Assembly (NCBI GenBank): GCA_016722285.1
Contig: JADKGI010000001.1
Coordinates: forward strand, 310,001 to 374,000
DNA from: Saprospiraceae bacterium
Lineage (GTDB): Bacteria > Bacteroidota > Bacteroidia > Chitinophagales > Saprospiraceae
Length of the DNA: 64,000 bases
Reading direction: 5' to 3'
Shown here: in pieces, positions 1-9,324 of the stretch
Numbering within the stretch: position 1 is the first letter of the stretch
How the letters are laid out: each line of letters starts with the position of its first letter
Notes under the pieces: model-generated
The model's input: only the letters and a program-made list of their open reading frames with translations
Told to the model about the DNA's origin: nothing
Databases searched by the model: none
Translations under genes and position numbers: made by a program

Positions 1-1605
1 CTTAGATTCGCCTTCCCCTTTTGTAGCATATGGGTTTTTATTTTCTTCTATTTTGAAAATCTTTACCTGATTATTTTTAATCATTTCCGCTGGCAGTGCC
101 TGCCCGTAATGCGGCTCTCCAATAGTGGGAAAATCTAAGATTAGCTGCATTTTTTCGCCACTTATATCATATAGTTGGGCACTTTGGGACAATTCAGGTC
201 CGGTAGGCAAATATCTGTCTTTAGTAATTTTATTGTACGCTATCAGGTATTTTGCTGATGGCTTTTTGGTATCACCTCCAGGTATGCACAGGTGGCCTAC
301 AGAATAATAAGTAGGCACCCTATCTATTACTTTAAGGTCTTTAATATTCCATTTGACCACTTCAGAAGAAACGAAGAAAGAAGTATAAGCATTACCTTTA
401 TCGTCAAACTCCGTGTGTAGAGGTCCTAAGCCTGGCTTTTTGACTTCTCCATACAGTACTGATTCATATTTTAACACCGGGATTCCATCATAATCCCCGG
501 CAAAGTCTTTGGCTTCTATCGCCTTTATCATTTTGTCAAAACTGAATACCGGAACCAAAGCGGCTAATTTACCGCTTCCGACTATATATTCGCCTGTCGG
601 ATCAACATCGCATCCATGTGGTGATTTCGGGCAAGGCATGAAGTAGCAGAGATCTTTTAATTCCTTTGCATTTAATACCGTTACCTCTGTTCTCATTTCT
701 GATTTTGCAGAATGGGTAATATCACTATATGTATTGCTTACATATTTTGCTGGGATTTTCTTACCCTTTCCTGCTTTCAGGTATTCTTCTGCTTTTTTCC
801 AGTTAACTGCCATAATGAAGTCTTTGTCTTTTTGTGATGCATTAACTTCCAACAATGTATTTGCCTGCTCAGTATTATAACAGGAGAAAAAAGACCATCC
901 ATGTGATTTGCCTTTACCTGAATGACTCAAGTCAAAGTTAACACCCGGACACTCTATCTGAAAAGCGATATCCATTTTGCCGTCTTCCTTTCCTACACTG
1001 ATAAAGCTTATGTAGCCTTTAAAATTTTCCTTATATGAACTTATTGGAACATCTCCGTTTGCATTGTCTGGTGGAACGCTAAATCGGGTTCCTGCTACTA
1101 CATATTCCGTATTTTCGGTGATAAAAGGAGAAGAGTGGTTTCCTGCACTGTTAGGCAATTCGATGATTTCCTCAGTTCTGAATGTTTTCAAACTAATTCT
1201 GGCGACCCGTGGTGTATTATTTCCATTGATAAAGCACCACTTTCCGTCAATTTCCCCATTGGTCTGGGACAATTCAGGATGGTGAGCATCATCCCATGGT
1301 ATAAATCCGTGCGATGTATTGAGCATGGGTTTGGTTTCTTCGCTGTATCCCCATCCTTTTTCAGGATCAATAGAGAAAACAGGAATTACCCTTAAAAGTC
1401 GGCCACTTGGCAAGCCATAAACGGACATTTGGCCGCTGAATCCCCCACTTACGAAATTGTAATATTCATCGTATTGTCCGGGAGCGACATAGGATTTATT
1501 TGCTGCATCACCTTTTATAGCAGTTCCGGCATTTTTAGGCCTGCATGATGTGGCAAATATAGCCACTATCGTCAGGATGACTAATGTGATTTTATTGGTT
1601 TTCAT
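1..1605 (-). CDS. nosZ: Nitrous oxide reductase NosZ, Sec-type (clade II), C-terminus beyond the window
   Basis: Periplasmic copper enzyme reducing N2O to N2, the last step of denitrification. The frame opens at the ATG at 1605 and is still open at base 1, giving 535 residues of the usual roughly 650. What is visible is the N-terminal beta-propeller that binds the CuZ cluster. CuZ-type histidines are seen in DDAHHP (His108, His109), an early AGNHSS, SPHGCD (His330), PLHTEF (His397), SVGHLC (His438) and GEPHYG (His499). The C-terminal cupredoxin domain with the CuA site lies off the left edge. The leader has no twin arginine and ends in a lipobox-like TSC (Cys21), which fits Sec-exported clade II enzymes, possibly membrane-anchored. 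The gene begins 12 bp after the cytochrome c gene and is surely co-transcribed with it; the rest of the nos cluster should lie to the left. Family assignment is very secure. Confidence 0.96.
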   Translation of the reverse strand, partial: MKTNKITLVILTIVAIFATSCRPKNAGTAIKGDAANKSYVAPGQYDEYYNFVSGGFSGQMSVYGLPSGRLLRVIPVFSIDPEKGWGYSEETKPMLNTSHGFIPWDDAHHPELSQTNGEIDGKWCFINGNNTPRVARISLKTFRTEEIIELPNSAGNHSSPFITENTEYVVAGTRFSVPPDNANGDVPISSYKENFKGYISFISVGKEDGKMDIAFQIECPGVNFDLSHSGKGKSHGWSFFSCYNTEQANTLLEVNASQKDKDFIMAVNWKKAEEYLKAGKGKKIPAKYVSNTYSDITHSAKSEMRTEVTVLNAKELKDLCYFMPCPKSPHGCDVDPTGEYIVGSGKLAALVPVFSFDKMIKAIEAKDFAGDYDGIPVLKYESVLYGEVKKPGLGPLHTEFDDKGNAYTSFFVSSEVVKWNIKDLKVIDRVPTYYSVGHLCIPGGDTKKPSAKYLIAYNKITKDRYLPTGPELSQSAQLYDISGEKMQLILDFPTIGEPHYGQALPAEMIKNNQVKIFKIEENKNPYATKGEGESK

Positions 1606-1617
1606 AATTTCAATTAT

Positions 1618-2109
1618 TTATTTTATACCATCATTTTTACGCATAAACTCTACTATATTTCTGGCTTCTTCATCAGCAAGACTTTGGTTGGGCATGCGCA
1701 CGAGACATAATTCCAGTTGAGCCTGAAGCTCAGGGTCCTTATCTATCATGGCATCAGGATTAGTAATAAAATTCATAATCCAGTGAGGGGTTTTTCTTTG
1801 AGTAACTCCTTTCCATCCTGGACCGACAAGTCTTTCTTCAGTCATTTTGTGACATGAAGTACATTTTACACCGACAATTTTTTCTCCCGCTTCTGCCATA
1901 GCAACATTGAGTTTGGGGTCCAGGGTTACATTTTGTTCGTTAAACTTTCCTTCTCCTCTATTGGGGTCATAGCTTGCCGCATCCGCTTTTTCAGGAGCTG
2001 CAGCCGGTGTTTCAGCTGGTGTATCTGAAGTTGGTTTCTGATTGCCACCTCCACAGGCTATGAAAAAGCCTACAGCAGCAAAGACTAAAATAATTTTGAT
2101 GTTTCGCAT
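1618..2109 (-). CDS. Lipoprotein mono-haem cytochrome c of the nos operon
   Basis: A 163-residue exported c-type cytochrome. The N-terminus is a lipoprotein signal with lipobox FIAC (Cys19), followed by a Pro/Ala-rich linker to about residue 50. One haem site, CTSCH, lies at residues 83-87, and MPNQSL near the end probably supplies the axial methionine. It directly precedes nosZ with a 12 bp gap. Clade II nos clusters commonly carry such cytochromes as probable electron donors to NosZ; that role here is inference from position. Expression is probably under the FNR/CRP-type palindrome at 2162-2179. The haem motif is certain, the partner is not. Confidence 0.9.
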   Translation of the reverse strand: MRNIKIILVFAAVGFFIACGGGNQKPTSDTPAETPAAAPEKADAASYDPNRGEGKFNEQNVTLDPKLNVAMAEAGEKIVGVKCTSCHKMTEERLVGPGWKGVTQRKTPHWIMNFITNPDAMIDKDPELQAQLELCLVRMPNQSLADEEARNIVEFMRKNDGIK

Positions 2110-2161
2110 TTTTTTAAAGATTTAAATTTGGCACAAAGTTGGGGCTTGATTCTAACAATTT

Positions 2162-2179
2162 TTATGACTTGAGTCATAA
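2162..2179. promoter_or_regulatory. FNR/CRP-family operator upstream of the nos operon
   Basis: TTATGACTTGAGTCATAA is a perfect inverted repeat with 8 bp arms and a 2 bp centre, 53 bp before the cytochrome c start. Its core GAC-N4-GTC resembles FNR/DNR-family sites. On the minus strand a promoter-like CAACTTTG (2141 to 2134, one base off TAnnTTTG) lies downstream. If transcription starts about 5 bp after it, the palindrome is centred near -41.5, a classical activator position. Regulation by an anoxia- or NO-sensing regulator is inferred. Confidence 0.6.
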
Positions 2180-2277
2180 GTGCAGTTGATTTAATCACAT
2201 ACCTGATGATATATAGTACAATATCCCTTTTTGGAACATTGTCATTCAGAATTTTTTATTTAACCTGTAAAGAATTC

Positions 2278-2285
2278 TATATTTG
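2278..2285 (+). promoter_or_regulatory. Bacteroidota -7 promoter element (TATATTTG)
   Basis: TATATTTG matches TAnnTTTG exactly and lies 17 bp before the ATG of the YCII-like gene. No convincing TTTG -33 element is seen at the right distance, so the leader would be very short. Confidence 0.5.
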
Positions 2286-2302
2286 TACAATAAAATTTCA
2301 AA

Positions 2303-2770
2303 ATGAAATATTTTAAAATATTTTCTATAGGCTGTTTGATACTTAATATGTATTTGAATTCATATGCCCAAACACTCAACCCAATATATAACAAAGTCCT
2401 TGCAGACTCCTTAGGTGCTGATGATTATGGTATGAAATCTTATGTCTTTGTAATATTGAAAAAGGGGAAATCAAAAATAGAAGACAAAACTGAAAGGTCT
2501 CTTCTTATCAAAAAACATCTGGATAACATAAACCGGCTGGCAGGTGAAAATTTGTTGTTAGTTGCCGGACCTTTTGGCAACAATGAGATGGACTATAGCG
2601 GATTATTTATACTCAATGTCAAAACAGTCGAAGAAGCCCAGGATATTTGTAACTCTGATCCGGCTGTCGAAGCAGGTATTTTTGATGTAATTCTCATTCC
2701 GTGGTATGGTTCCGCAGGCTTGGGTGAGTATCTTAAGATCAGCGGTAAATTGGGTAAGTATAAATTTTGA
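2303..2770 (+). CDS. Exported YCII-related domain protein
   Basis: A 155-residue protein with a cleavable signal peptide (about residues 1-22, ending SYAQ). The mature part carries a ferredoxin-like YCII-type core at about residues 43-140. Recognisable pieces are YVFVILKKG, the helix HLDNINRLA, LLVAGPFG, GLFILNV and EEAQDICNSDPAV. YCII-related proteins are small dimeric alpha-beta proteins, some with hydrolase or dioxygenase-like activity, but most exported members have no known role. It stands alone, transcribed away from the nos operon and convergent with galK (11 bp apart). Function unknown. Confidence 0.75.
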   Translation: MKYFKIFSIGCLILNMYLNSYAQTLNPIYNKVLADSLGADDYGMKSYVFVILKKGKSKIEDKTERSLLIKKHLDNINRLAGENLLLVAGPFGNNEMDYSGLFILNVKTVEEAQDICNSDPAVEAGIFDVILIPWYGSAGLGEYLKISGKLGKYKF

Positions 2771-2780
2771 AACTTCAATA

Positions 2781-3938
2781 TTAATGGCTATAACTTGTCT
2801 TCTTCTGAAGAATACCATCTTCTGGTGAAGTGGGAATTATTTCCAGGTTAATCCCAAATCTGTCATAATATTTATCTGACAAATCATTTATTTTTTCATC
2901 ATTCAGTTCTCCTGAAGTAAGATTGATGGTACACCCACCAAAACCACCTCCCATCATTCTTGACCCCAAAAATATATCATCGTCAAGGGTGTAGTCAACC
3001 AACCAGTCTAATTCCGGGCAACTTACTTCAAATAACTGTGACAAACCATCGTGAGAAGCATAAAGTAATTCACCTAATTGTGCAAAGTTTTTCAATTTTA
3101 TGGCATGAACGGCATCTTTGACCCTTTGATTTTCCTGAATAACAAAACTCGCCCTTTTAAATAATGTATCTGAAAGCAGATTTCCTAATTTAGGAATATC
3201 ATCCGTATTCAGATCTCTCAATGCCCGGATTGGCCTGTAATATTTATTCAGCAAGGATACGGCTTCGTCGCACTGTGCCCTCCTGTTGTTGTAATCTGTA
3301 TTTATCAGATTGTGTTTTACACAGGTGTTTATCAGGTAAAAGTGGCAATCATCTAGATCAAGGTCAACAAATTCATGGCTATTTGATCGGCAATCAAGTA
3401 AAACAGCTTTATTTTTCAATCCATTGAAGATGGAATATTGATCCATAATACCTCCTCTTACGCCGGATCCTCTTTCGGCTTCAACAGCAATTTTTACCAT
3501 TTTATGAGGCGACATCTCAAGATGGTTCATCTTGTTTAATAAATGTACGAATCCGCAGGTTATAGCAGATGATGAAGATATTCCTGCTCCAATCGGAAGA
3601 TTGCCGCCAAAGACAATGTCTGACCCCTTGAGTGGACTTGCAGCCATCGCCATAAGCACCTGATTGAAGTATTTTTCCCAACCATAAATTAATGAAGCAT
3701 TTTGATGCGGAAATAATGTTGAATTCTCTCCGGTATCAGCGGCGATGATGTTAAATTCATCCTTCCCATTGACAGAAGCGAAAAACCATACTCCCTGATC
3801 TATCGCAAAAGGAAGCACAAAACCTTCATTATAATCGGTGTGCTCACCGATGATATTTGCTCTTCCGGGCGCAAAAACAATCATTTCAGCTTGTCCAAAG
3901 TATTTGATAAACGCAACCCTTATTTTATAATTATCCAT
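2781..3938 (-). CDS. galK: Galactokinase
   Basis: Cytoplasmic GHMP kinase that phosphorylates galactose to galactose-1-phosphate with ATP, the entry step of the Leloir pathway. The 385-residue length is normal. The galactokinase signature GRANIIGEHTDYNEG is at about residues 25-39, the GHMP ATP-binding loop LPIGAGISSSSA at about 114-125, and the third GHMP motif MMGGGFGGC at about 329-337. It is last in a leftward run, 11 bp after the ABC exporter. No galT, galE or galactose transporter is in the window. Confidence 0.95.
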   Translation of the reverse strand: MDNYKIRVAFIKYFGQAEMIVFAPGRANIIGEHTDYNEGFVLPFAIDQGVWFFASVNGKDEFNIIAADTGENSTLFPHQNASLIYGWEKYFNQVLMAMAASPLKGSDIVFGGNLPIGAGISSSSAITCGFVHLLNKMNHLEMSPHKMVKIAVEAERGSGVRGGIMDQYSIFNGLKNKAVLLDCRSNSHEFVDLDLDDCHFYLINTCVKHNLINTDYNNRRAQCDEAVSLLNKYYRPIRALRDLNTDDIPKLGNLLSDTLFKRASFVIQENQRVKDAVHAIKLKNFAQLGELLYASHDGLSQLFEVSCPELDWLVDYTLDDDIFLGSRMMGGGFGGCTINLTSGELNDEKINDLSDKYYDRFGINLEIIPTSPEDGILQKKTSYSH

Positions 3939-3949
3939 AGTTGTTCAAG

Positions 3950-5755
3950 TTAACTGAAAGACTGCATTTCAACAAATTTTTTATATGGACCAATTTCATT
4001 AATCAAGTTTTCATGAAGCCCTGACTGTACGATTTGGCCATTCTCAAGGACAAGAATATTATCTGCTTGCTGAATAGTGGACAGGCGGTGTGCTACAACC
4101 ACTGAAGTGCGGCTTCTCATCACTTTGTGCAAAGCATCCTGCACCAATCTTTCTGACTCTGAATCCAACGCTGAAGTAGCTTCATCCAATATTAGTATCG
4201 GTGGATCACGCAACACAGCCCTGGCAATGGTTAATCTTTGTCTCTGTCCTCCGGATAACTTTAGGCCTCTGTCGCCGATATTGGTATGATACCCTTTAGG
4301 TAATAATTCAATAAAATCATGGGCATTGGCTACTCTGGCTGCTTCCATTATTTGCTCTTCTGAAAAATTACCGCCAAAAGAGCTATTATTAGCTATCGTA
4401 TCGAGAAATAATATGGCATCCTGCGTAACGATGCCAAACATCTCTCTAAGATCTGTTATGTCTATGTCCCTAATATCGACCCCATCTATAGTAATAGTCC
4501 CCTCACTTACATCATAAAATCTGGGCAACAGATCGACAAAAGTTGATTTTCCCGCTCCTGAAGAACCTACCAGTGCAACAACCTGCCCTTTTTTAATTTC
4601 AACGGAAACGTCCTGAAGCGCATACACATTATTGTCTTTATATTTAAAGCCAACGTTATTAAAATCTATGCTGGTTGTAAGGCTCTTTTTGTGTATTGCA
4701 CCGGGCTTAGATATGATTTCATTATCTGTTTCCAATACCCGATTTATTCGGTCTAAAGCTGCCATTCCCTTCTGAATATTAAAATAAGCTGAAGAAAATG
4801 ATTTCGCCGGTTCGATCACCTGATAAAAGGCAAATACGAAGGCAAAAAAAGTCTCCGGAGCCAGCTCTTCTTTAAAAACCAGATGTGATCCGTACCACAA
4901 CAATATTGTCACAACGCTCACGCCCATAAATTCAGAAATCGGTGAAGCCGAATCGCGCCTGTTCACCACTTTGGTCAGCAGATTTCTGAATGACGCATTT
5001 TCTTTTTCAAACTTTGTTATCTGGTAGTTTTCGGCATTAAATCCCTTAATTACCCTGAGCCCTCCTATCGTTTCTTCTACGTGTGATGTCAGGTTTGCCA
5101 CCATTTCCTGGACATTATTTGATTCTTTCTTGAGTGTATTTACCACTTTTCCGATAATCAGTCCAGCAAATAATACCAGGATAAAAACAAATAATGTCAA
5201 TCCGGCATTGATATAAATCATAAAAAAAATACTTCCCGCCATGATGATGGGTGATTTGAATACCGATTCGATTACATTGAGTATCGACCACTCCACTTCC
5301 TGGACATCCAGCGTCAAAGTGGAAATCAAAGCCCCTTTGCGCTCATTGCTATAAAAGCTCAAAGGCAGATCCAGATATTTGTTAAATAATTTTTTTCGCA
5401 AATCGTATATAATACCAAACCTCAGGGGTGCCATAAAATACAGTGCTGAATACCTGAAAAGATTCTTAAAAAAAAATACTATCACCAACAATACACATAC
5501 CCAAAAAAGGGCCATTTCTTTACCTTGAGATACAATCAGATCCGACATATAATATTTAACCCATTCATTGATTTCTGATCCAGCTGGTCTGACAGGTAGT
5601 GCAGGTATTCTGTCAAAAAGTATGCTGAAAAATGGAATCAGCAATGGAATACTGACTACCGTAAATATTGAAAGCATGCTATTGGAAAAAATACTAAGGA
5701 TAAAACTCCTTTTATAATCCTTTATCCGGGAAAGCAAGCGCCATAATCCCTCCAT
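3950..5755 (-). CDS. MsbA-like ABC exporter (fused membrane and ATPase domains)
   Basis: A 601-residue half-transporter that works as a homodimer in the inner membrane. An ABC type 1 membrane domain with about six helices fills residues 20-330. The ATPase domain follows, with Walker A GSSGAGKST (about 395), signature LSGGQRQR (about 503), Walker B ILILDEATSALD (about 520) and switch histidine in VVAHRLST (about 555). The layout matches lipid A flippase MsbA and related multidrug exporters. Substrate cannot be read from sequence; one such gene near fatty-acid synthesis genes would suit lipid export. It lies 20 bp after accC in the same direction. Confidence 0.9.
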   Translation of the reverse strand: MEGLWRLLSRIKDYKRSFILSIFSNSMLSIFTVVSIPLLIPFFSILFDRIPALPVRPAGSEINEWVKYYMSDLIVSQGKEMALFWVCVLLVIVFFFKNLFRYSALYFMAPLRFGIIYDLRKKLFNKYLDLPLSFYSNERKGALISTLTLDVQEVEWSILNVIESVFKSPIIMAGSIFFMIYINAGLTLFVFILVLFAGLIIGKVVNTLKKESNNVQEMVANLTSHVEETIGGLRVIKGFNAENYQITKFEKENASFRNLLTKVVNRRDSASPISEFMGVSVVTILLWYGSHLVFKEELAPETFFAFVFAFYQVIEPAKSFSSAYFNIQKGMAALDRINRVLETDNEIISKPGAIHKKSLTTSIDFNNVGFKYKDNNVYALQDVSVEIKKGQVVALVGSSGAGKSTFVDLLPRFYDVSEGTITIDGVDIRDIDITDLREMFGIVTQDAILFLDTIANNSSFGGNFSEEQIMEAARVANAHDFIELLPKGYHTNIGDRGLKLSGGQRQRLTIARAVLRDPPILILDEATSALDSESERLVQDALHKVMRSRTSVVVAHRLSTIQQADNILVLENGQIVQSGLHENLINEIGPYKKFVEMQSFS

Positions 5756-5775
5756 AATCTGAAGATATTAACAGG

Positions 5776-7125
5776 TTATTCTACACAATCTCCCATATCG
5801 AAACTATTCATAAATCCCGTATTAAAATCTCCGGACTTAAATGCTTCATTTTTCATGAGTGCCTTGTGAAAAGGGACTGTGGTTTTTATGCCTTCTATGA
5901 CAAACTCGTCCAGGGCTCTGGCCATTTTTTTTATACACTCTTCTCTTGTTTGGGCTTTACATATCAGCTTGGCTATCATCGAGTCATAAAAGGGCGGTAC
6001 TGTATATCCTGCATAAACGTGGGTATCGACCCTGACTCCATGTCCCTTTGGGCTGTGAAAAGAATGGATTTTTCCCGGGTTGGGTCTGAAACCATTGAAT
6101 ATATCTTCTGCGTTAATCCTGCATTCTATGGCGTGCATAGTAGGATAGTAGTTTTTGCCGGCCACAGGGATGCCTGCTGCAACTTTTATTTGTTCTTTTA
6201 TGAGGTCATGATCTATCACTTCTTCTGTAACCGGATGCTCTACCTGAATACGGGTATTCATCTCCATAAAATAAAAATTACTGTATTTATCTACCAGAAA
6301 CTCAATAGTTCCAACACCCTCATAATTTATAGATTTACCTGCTTTTACAGCAGCTGTTCCCATCTTTTCCCTTAGTTTAGGGGTCATAAAAGGAGAAGGG
6401 CTTTCTTCTACCAATTTCTGATGCCTTCTCTGTATGGAGCAATCCCTTTCTGACAAATGAATGACATTGCCAAACTGATCTCCTATAATCTGAAATTCTA
6501 TATGTCTGGGCTCTTCCACATATTTTTCTACATAAATTCCGTCATTGGTAAACGATGCTTTGGCTTCTATTCGGGCACTGTCCCAGGCTTCTTCAAAATC
6601 TTCATCTTTGTTTACGATCCGCATACCTTTTCCCCCGCCTCCAGCTGTCGCTTTCAGAATCACCGGATAGCCTATCTGATTTGCTATTTTAATCCCTTGC
6701 TTCAGGTCTTTCAGCAACCCATCAGAACCAGGCACAACGGGTACCCCTGCTTTGATCATGGTTTCTTTTGCGGTCACTTTATCTCCCATCCTGCTGATCA
6801 TGTCAGCAGTTGGGCCGATAAATTTCACCCCGGATTGACGACATATTTCAGAAAATCCGGCATTCTCAGCCAGAAAACCATAGCCCGGATGTACCGCATC
6901 GGAATTGGTAATTTCTACAGCAGCCATAATTCGGGGAATATTCAGGTATGACTCTGATGATGGCGGTGGTCCTATACAGACTGCCTCGTCCGCAAATCTA
7001 ACGTGAAGACTCTCAGAATCCGCCTTAGAATAAATAGCCACGGTTTTAATGCCCATTTCTTTACAGGTACGAATAATACGGAGTGCTATTTCACCTCGGT
7101 TTGCAATTAATATTTTATTAAACAT
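5776..7125 (-). CDS. accC: Biotin carboxylase subunit of acetyl-CoA carboxylase
   Basis: ATP-grasp enzyme that carboxylates the biotin on AccB using bicarbonate and ATP, in the first committed step of fatty-acid synthesis. The 449-residue length is typical. Visible are the N-terminal motif KILIANRGEIALRI, the glycine-rich ATP loop KATAGGGGKGMR (about 160), the metal-binding FMEMNTRIQVEHPVTE (about 286-301) and the C-terminal clamp. It follows accB by 41 bp. AccA and AccD are elsewhere. Confidence 0.97.
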   Translation of the reverse strand: MFNKILIANRGEIALRIIRTCKEMGIKTVAIYSKADSESLHVRFADEAVCIGPPPSSESYLNIPRIMAAVEITNSDAVHPGYGFLAENAGFSEICRQSGVKFIGPTADMISRMGDKVTAKETMIKAGVPVVPGSDGLLKDLKQGIKIANQIGYPVILKATAGGGGKGMRIVNKDEDFEEAWDSARIEAKASFTNDGIYVEKYVEEPRHIEFQIIGDQFGNVIHLSERDCSIQRRHQKLVEESPSPFMTPKLREKMGTAAVKAGKSINYEGVGTIEFLVDKYSNFYFMEMNTRIQVEHPVTEEVIDHDLIKEQIKVAAGIPVAGKNYYPTMHAIECRINAEDIFNGFRPNPGKIHSFHSPKGHGVRVDTHVYAGYTVPPFYDSMIAKLICKAQTREECIKKMARALDEFVIEGIKTTVPFHKALMKNEAFKSGDFNTGFMNSFDMGDCVE

Positions 7126-7166
7126 GTTAATTTTTTAATTAGTCGTTTGGTATCCAAGTTTGGCTT

Positions 7167-7661
7167 TTATACCTCCACCAAATACAATACCTGATCATAT
7201 TCTACAGGTGATGCGTCTTCCACCAATACTTTTATGATAGTACCGGTAATATCACTTTCTATTTCATTAAAGAGCTTCATAGCTTCTATGATGCAAACCA
7301 CATCTCCTTCTTTTACATGATCGCCCACTTTTACAAATAATGGTTTGTCCGGTGACGGTGACCTGTAAAAAGTCCCTACAATCGGAGACTTTATTTCCAT
7401 TATATTTTTACTTTGAACAACCGAACCTTTTTCCTCCTCTCCTTCGGCTTTAGTCACAGAGGCAGGCGCGACAGGAACCTGAGGCATCCCCACATAATTT
7501 GCCGGAGCCATTTGAGGCGCGGCTATAAATGCCTGGTTAGAACTTTTTTGATATTTTTCTGTGCGTATCAACAGTTCAAAATCTTTGTTTTTCATTTTGA
7601 ATTCTGCAAGATTGGACTTATTGACCAACTTGATTAACTCCTGTATTTCGTTAAAATTCAT
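7167..7661 (-). CDS. accB: Biotin carboxyl carrier protein of acetyl-CoA carboxylase
   Basis: Carries the biotin that shuttles CO2 between the biotin carboxylase and carboxyltransferase parts of acetyl-CoA carboxylase. It has 164 residues: an N-terminal alpha-helical part, a flexible Pro/Ala linker (about 45-85), and a C-terminal biotinyl barrel with the modification motif EAMKLFNE (lysine near residue 128) preceded by SPIVGTFYRSPSP. It lies between efp and accC in the same direction, the common efp-accB-accC order. Confidence 0.96.
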   Translation of the reverse strand: MNFNEIQELIKLVNKSNLAEFKMKNKDFELLIRTEKYQKSSNQAFIAAPQMAPANYVGMPQVPVAPASVTKAEGEEEKGSVVQSKNIMEIKSPIVGTFYRSPSPDKPLFVKVGDHVKEGDVVCIIEAMKLFNEIESDITGTIIKVLVEDASPVEYDQVLYLVEV

Positions 7662-7679
7662 TGTAAATTAATTTAATGA

Positions 7680-8246
7680 TTAAGACTTTACCCGTTCCAG
7701 ATATGAACCTGTTCTGGTATCTATTTTAATTTTATCTCCCTGGTTTATAAATATAGGTACTTTTACTTCTGCTCCGGTCTCTACAGTAGCTGGTTTAGTC
7801 ACATTGGTAGCAGTGTCTCCTCTCACACCAGGCTCCGTGTATGTTATTTCCAATATGATATGTGCCGGCATCTCGGCAGTGAGCGGTACATTTTTTTCAG
7901 CATGGAAAAGAATTTCGATTTCACTACCCTCCTTCAGAAAATCAGGTCGGTCAAGCATGGCGCCATTTAACGAAACCTGATCATATGTCTCAATATCCAT
8001 AAAATTATACCCGTTTTCATCGTTATATAAATATTGAAATTTTCTCCTTTCAACCCGTACATCATCAATTTTGTGACCCGCTGGAAATGTGTTTTCTACT
8101 ACCTTTCCTGTTGTTAAACTTTTAAGCTTTGTCCTGACAAAAGCATTTCCTTTGCCGGGTTTAACATGCAGGAATTCAACAATAGAATAAATGTCACCAT
8201 TGTAATTAAGACAAAGGCCATTTCTGATATCTGAAGTACTTGCCAT
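7680..8246 (-). CDS. efp: Elongation factor P
   Basis: Translation factor that binds beside the P site and relieves ribosome stalling at polyproline stretches. It has 188 residues with a KOW-like N-terminal domain and two OB domains. The tip loop reads KPGKGNAFVR, with the lysine that is modified in many bacteria in PGKG (about residue 32). The C-terminal signature IKIDTRTGSYLERV is intact. It sits 18 bp ahead of accB, a frequent arrangement. Confidence 0.97.
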   Translation of the reverse strand: MASTSDIRNGLCLNYNGDIYSIVEFLHVKPGKGNAFVRTKLKSLTTGKVVENTFPAGHKIDDVRVERRKFQYLYNDENGYNFMDIETYDQVSLNGAMLDRPDFLKEGSEIEILFHAEKNVPLTAEMPAHIILEITYTEPGVRGDTATNVTKPATVETGAEVKVPIFINQGDKIKIDTRTGSYLERVKS

Positions 8247-8328
8247 AAATTATTTTGAGTTATTTAATATTTTCGTAAATTTAATACAATTTTTTAATTG
8301 ATTCTGTTTTGCCTGACATTAAGCTTTA

Positions 8329-9324
8329 TTATGTATCATAGTGCCATTTTAATAACATGCTTCCCCAGGTAAATCCGCCCCCAAATGCAGTTAACATGAC
8401 ATTATCCCCTTTTTTAAGCCGGGATTCATATTCCCACAAACAGAGAGGTAGTGTACCAGCAGTGGTGTTTCCGTATTTTTCTATGTTTACCATTACTTTA
8501 GACTTCGGTACTTCCAGCATCTCTCCCACTGAGTTAATGATACGCATATTAGCCTGATGGGGGACCAGCCAGTCTATATCTTCTATGGTTAGATGGTTTC
8601 TTTGCAGCACTTGTCTGACAGTGTTTACCATACCGGTCACCGCAGCTTTAAAGACGGGCTTACCATCCTGAAAGACAAAATGTTCCTTTTTAGCCAGGGT
8701 CTCAATACTTGCGGGCTTCATTGATCCGCCGGCTTTCATATGCAAAAACTCCCTCCCCGACCCATCTGATCTTAACACAGCATCAATCACACCCGTACCG
8801 TCATCTGAAGCCTCCAGCATAACCCCGCCGGCTCCGTCACCAAAAATAATGCAGGTTGTCCTGTCTGTATAATCAACAATGGATGACATTTTATCTGCCC
8901 CGATGATGACTACTTTTTTGTACATACCGGATTCGATAAACTTAGCGCCAGTAGTAAGGGCATACAGAAAACCGGAACAGGCCGCATTTATATCGTACCC
9001 AAAGCAATTTTTTGCACCCACTTTGTCCAGGATTGTATTGGCAGTATCGGGAAAAATAGTGTCTGGAGTGACTGTGGCACAGATTAGCATTTCTATTTCA
9101 TCGGGAGATGTTCCTGTCTTTCTTAATAGCTCCTTAGTTACTTCAGCACCCATATCTGATGTCGCTTTGCCCGGGGTTCTTAATATCCTCCTTTCTTTTA
9201 TGCCTGTTCTGGTGGTTATCCATTCGTCGGTAGTATCCACCATTTTTTCAAGATCAGCATTGGAGAGTATGTCTTCAGGAACATAACCCGCAACTCCAGT
9301 TATTACTGCTCGAAGTTTTGTCAT
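8329..9324 (-). CDS. fabH: 3-oxoacyl-ACP synthase III (KAS III)
   Basis: Starts fatty-acid chains by condensing acetyl-CoA or branched acyl-CoA with malonyl-ACP. The Cys-His-Asn triad is visible in NAACSGFLYA, PHQANMRI and GNTTAGTLPL. I place the start at the ATG at 9324 (MTKLRAVITG, 331 residues), as in homologues, rather than the in-frame ATG at 9360 that adds twelve residues without similarity. The gene heads the leftward fabH-efp-accB-accC block; plsX and rpmF, often next to fabH, are absent. Confidence 0.95.
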   Translation of the reverse strand: MTKLRAVITGVAGYVPEDILSNADLEKMVDTTDEWITTRTGIKERRILRTPGKATSDMGAEVTKELLRKTGTSPDEIEMLICATVTPDTIFPDTANTILDKVGAKNCFGYDINAACSGFLYALTTGAKFIESGMYKKVVIIGADKMSSIVDYTDRTTCIIFGDGAGGVMLEASDDGTGVIDAVLRSDGSGREFLHMKAGGSMKPASIETLAKKEHFVFQDGKPVFKAAVTGMVNTVRQVLQRNHLTIEDIDWLVPHQANMRIINSVGEMLEVPKSKVMVNIEKYGNTTAGTLPLCLWEYESRLKKGDNVMLTAFGGGFTWGSMLLKWHYDT

